A stretch of DNA of 64,000 bases from DGNJ01 sp002388905 (GTDB lineage Bacteria > Pseudomonadota > Gammaproteobacteria > Pseudomonadales > Porticoccaceae): assembly GCA_036843405.1 (NCBI GenBank), contig DAITSJ010000003.1, positions 62,001 through 126,000 on the forward strand, given 5' to 3'. Numbering within the stretch: position 1 is the first letter of the stretch; every line of letters starts with the position of its first letter. The notes beneath the pieces were generated by a model. It did not search any database and was not told the origin of the DNA. It was given only the letters and a program-made list of their open reading frames with translations. The translations under genes and the position numbers were made by a program. Shown here in pieces: positions 62,146 through 64,000 of this stretch.

Positions 62146-63339
62146 ATGAAACGATCTGCACTTGTCCTGGCTATCACCGCAGCCGCTGCCGGGGGCACCC
62201 ATGCCGGCACGGTCACCACCGACGGTCCCGATATCGTCATCAACACCAAGGGCGGTTTCGAGGCTGCCACCACTGACGGGCAGTTCGCCTTCGAGATCGG
62301 CGGTCGCCTGCAGTGGGACTACGACAACTACAGCGACGGCTATGGCGATGGCAGCGATTCCGAGTTGCGCCGTGGGCGCGTCTATGTGGCCGGCACCATC
62401 CTTAAGGACTGGGGCTACAAGTTTCAGTATGAGTTCGACGAGGCGGGCAATTCGGACCTGGAGGACGCCTATATCAAGTACGCCGGCCTTCCCGCCTATA
62501 TCAAGGGTGGGCGCTTCAAGCGTCCCTTCGGTCTTGAGGAATTGACCTCGTCCAAGCACATCAGCACCATCGAGCGCGCTTCCTTTTACGATATGCTGCC
62601 GGTGAGCCGCAGCGACATGAACCTGGAGATCGGCCAGGAAACCGGCAACTACACCTGGGCCCTGGGCATTTACGAAAACGACGGCCTCAAGGATGAAATT
62701 GACGATACCGGCGACGTTACCTATAGCTACGGTGGCCGCGTCACCTTCGCCCCCATCAACGAGGCGGGCAATGTGGTCCACCTGGGGGCCGCCGCCATTC
62801 GGGTCGACTACGGCGATAATTTGCAGGACGCACGCCTGCGCACCCGCTTTGGCGTCCATACCGGCGAACGGATCGAACTGGTCGACGGTCTCGATACAAT
62901 CGAGGACGAAGACCTCTACGGCCTGGAAGCGGCCTGGGTTGCGGGTCCCTTCTCCCTTCAGGGCGAGTACGTCAACCTGCAGAAAAACGCGACGTCCGGC
63001 GCCGAGGACGTGGAGCTGGATGCCTACTACCTGATGGCCACCTACAACCTGATGGGCCAGTCACGGGTTTACAGCAAGGGCGAGTTCAAGAGCCCCAAAG
63101 GCGGTGTTGAACTGGTGGCCAAGTACGAGGGCGGCGAAGCGGAACTCATGGATACCACCGAGTACACCCAGTACACCCTGGGGGTCAACTGGTATGTCAA
63201 CAAGAACGTGCGGCTTTCCGCCAACTACCTGAACTTTGACCTTGACGATACCGACGGCTTCGGCTTCGCCCCCATCGTGGCGGGTGTCGACGGCGAGGAT
63301 GGCTCTGCCTTCACCGTGCGCGCCCAGCTTGTGTTCTAA
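62146..63339 (+). CDS. Phosphate-type porin (OprO/OprP family)
   Basis: This 397-residue outer-membrane porin has a signal peptide cut near THA-GTV and a plus-sequence end in a phenylalanine (AQLVF). The pattern GRLQWDYDNYSDG, then LRRGRVYVAGTILKDWGYKFQYEFDEAGNSDLEDAYIKY, and KRPFGLEELTSSKHISTIERASF matches the porin O/P family used for phosphate or polyphosphate uptake. A PhoB-type array lies upstream and a strong terminator downstream, so it is a single-gene unit expected to rise when phosphate is scarce. Anion selectivity cannot be read from the sequence alone. Confidence 0.92.
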   Translation: MKRSALVLAITAAAAGGTHAGTVTTDGPDIVINTKGGFEAATTDGQFAFEIGGRLQWDYDNYSDGYGDGSDSELRRGRVYVAGTILKDWGYKFQYEFDEAGNSDLEDAYIKYAGLPAYIKGGRFKRPFGLEELTSSKHISTIERASFYDMLPVSRSDMNLEIGQETGNYTWALGIYENDGLKDEIDDTGDVTYSYGGRVTFAPINEAGNVVHLGAAAIRVDYGDNLQDARLRTRFGVHTGERIELVDGLDTIEDEDLYGLEAAWVAGPFSLQGEYVNLQKNATSGAEDVELDAYYLMATYNLMGQSRVYSKGEFKSPKGGVELVAKYEGGEAELMDTTEYTQYTLGVNWYVNKNVRLSANYLNFDLDDTDGFGFAPIVAGVDGEDGSAFTVRAQLVF

Positions 63340-63362
63340 GGCCCGCCCAACCCGGCTCCGCT

Positions 63363-63392
63363 AAAAGCCCGGCCCTGTGCCGGGCTTTTTTT
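63363..63392 (+). terminator. Intrinsic terminator of the porin gene
   Basis: An 11-bp perfect stem (AAAAGCCCGGC, 63363-63373, with GCCGGGCTTTT, 63379-63389) around a five-base loop, ending in seven T. It starts 24 bases after the porin stop. Confidence 0.93.
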
Positions 63393-63604
63393 GCCTCTCG
63401 GGTCGCTGTCCAGGTATTGTCGAATAAATAGGGGCAAGAACGGTGCCTGTTCGCGGCTTAGTCGGCTCGCGCCCCGGGGACGGGGGCACTATACTGGATG
63501 GGTAGGTACCGAGCGGGCCAGCATACCGATGACAGGTGTATCATGTCGCCAGCGGGTTCGTTAGAATCCGCTCCTGAGTGGAGAGGCTGTGTAACAGGAA
63601 AATC

Positions 63605-64000
63605 ATGGTTCGATTTATTACCCGTACTCACTGGCTCATTTGGATGGTGCTAACGATTCCGGCCCTGGCCCAGGACAAAGTCAGCGATCCTTTTGAACCT
63701 GTCAACCGCGCTGTCTTTTCGTTTAATGAAACAGCCGACCGCTACGTACTCAAACCCGCCGCCCGGGGCTACAGGGCGGTGACTCCGGATCCGGTGGAGA
63801 ACGGTATTGCCCGGATGTTCGACAATCTGGGGGAAATCGTCAATGTCGCCAATGCCCTGCTACAGGGCAAATTCGTGCAGGCCGGCAACGACAGTGGCCG
63901 GTTCCTGGTTAATTCCACAGTGGGCGTGGCCGGCTTCTTCGATGTTGCCCAGGTGATGGGGCTGGAAAAGAATGATGGCGAGGACTTCGGCCAGACACTG
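63605..64000 (+). CDS. mlaA: MlaA-family phospholipid-transport protein, 3' truncated
   Basis: The first 132 residues are present; the gene runs off the right edge. The family motifs DPFEPVNRAVFSFNETADRYVLKPAARGYRAVTPDPV and VNVANALLQGKFVQAGNDSGRFLVNSTVGVAGFFDVA (each seen here only in part) are clear. MlaA pulls misplaced phospholipids from the outer leaflet and passes them to MlaC. The N-terminus is a signal peptide ending ALA-QDK and shows no lipobox cysteine, unlike the usual lipoprotein form. ATG 63605 has AGGAAA just before it. No clear promoter was found in the 210 bases between the porin terminator and this gene. Confidence 0.9.
   Translation, partial: MVRFITRTHWLIWMVLTIPALAQDKVSDPFEPVNRAVFSFNETADRYVLKPAARGYRAVTPDPVENGIARMFDNLGEIVNVANALLQGKFVQAGNDSGRFLVNSTVGVAGFFDVAQVMGLEKNDGEDFGQTL

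Overview
The window is a GC-rich, almost fully coding stretch of a gammaproteobacterial chromosome. The strongest taxonomic clue is one long housekeeping block: purB-hflD-mnmA-nudJ-rluE, icd, cspD, clpS-clpA, infA-bpt-aat, trxB, ftsK-lolA-rarA-crcB-serS-cysG. From memory this order closely matches Pseudomonas and relatives, so a member of the Pseudomonadales/Cellvibrionales group is likely. Envelope genes (LolA, an MlaA-like protein, a porin, a TonB-dependent receptor, lipoproteins) show a Gram-negative cell. No rRNA, tRNA, CRISPR array, insertion sequence or prophage gene was recognised. One run of ten N (45070-45079) breaks contiguity just upstream of the aat coding region.

Layout. 1-9.7 kb holds accessory genes: a truncated short-chain dehydrogenase with an aldehyde dehydrogenase, a lipoprotein alpha/beta hydrolase, a large secreted peptidoglycan-binding protein of unknown function, a DUF385-type reductase, and a three-gene ABC exporter operon whose adaptor is a lipoprotein. 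9.9-21.7 kb holds a BCCT transporter, a PEBP-like protein, a thioredoxin-TPR protein with a NIF3-like partner, acnA and uvrB (divergent), thrH, pabB, a small Rieske protein and a lipoprotein cytochrome c. 21.9-31.7 kb holds a membrane-anchored dynamin-like GTPase, a TonB-dependent receptor, a GNAT fusion protein, ggt, a potassium/proton antiporter and a stand-alone Rieske oxygenase with its own strong promoter and a palindrome.

32-55 kb is the conserved core. Several genes serve translation quality and RNA or ribosome modification (roxA, mnmA, rluE, infA, serS). Others form a complete N-degron pathway: the two aminoacyl-protein transferases Aat and Bpt, the adaptor ClpS and the unfoldase ClpA. 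Redox genes (trxB, gor), chromosome partition (ftsK), lipoprotein sorting (lolA), recombination (rarA), fluoride export (crcB) and siroheme synthesis (cysG) follow. 55-64 kb holds a MoxR ATPase/VWA pair, hrpA, an HvfC-like protein without its usual partner, and a phosphate-type porin, and ends inside an mlaA homologue.

The most striking non-coding signal is an array of eight pentamers at exact 11-bp spacing (61986-62073) upstream of the porin. It reads as four adjacent Pho boxes, which predicts strong PhoB control. No clearly new multi-gene system was found. The best candidates for new biology are the 893-residue peptidoglycan-binding protein, the GTPase, the MoxR/VWA pair without a client, the orphan HvfC-like gene and the lone Rieske oxygenase.
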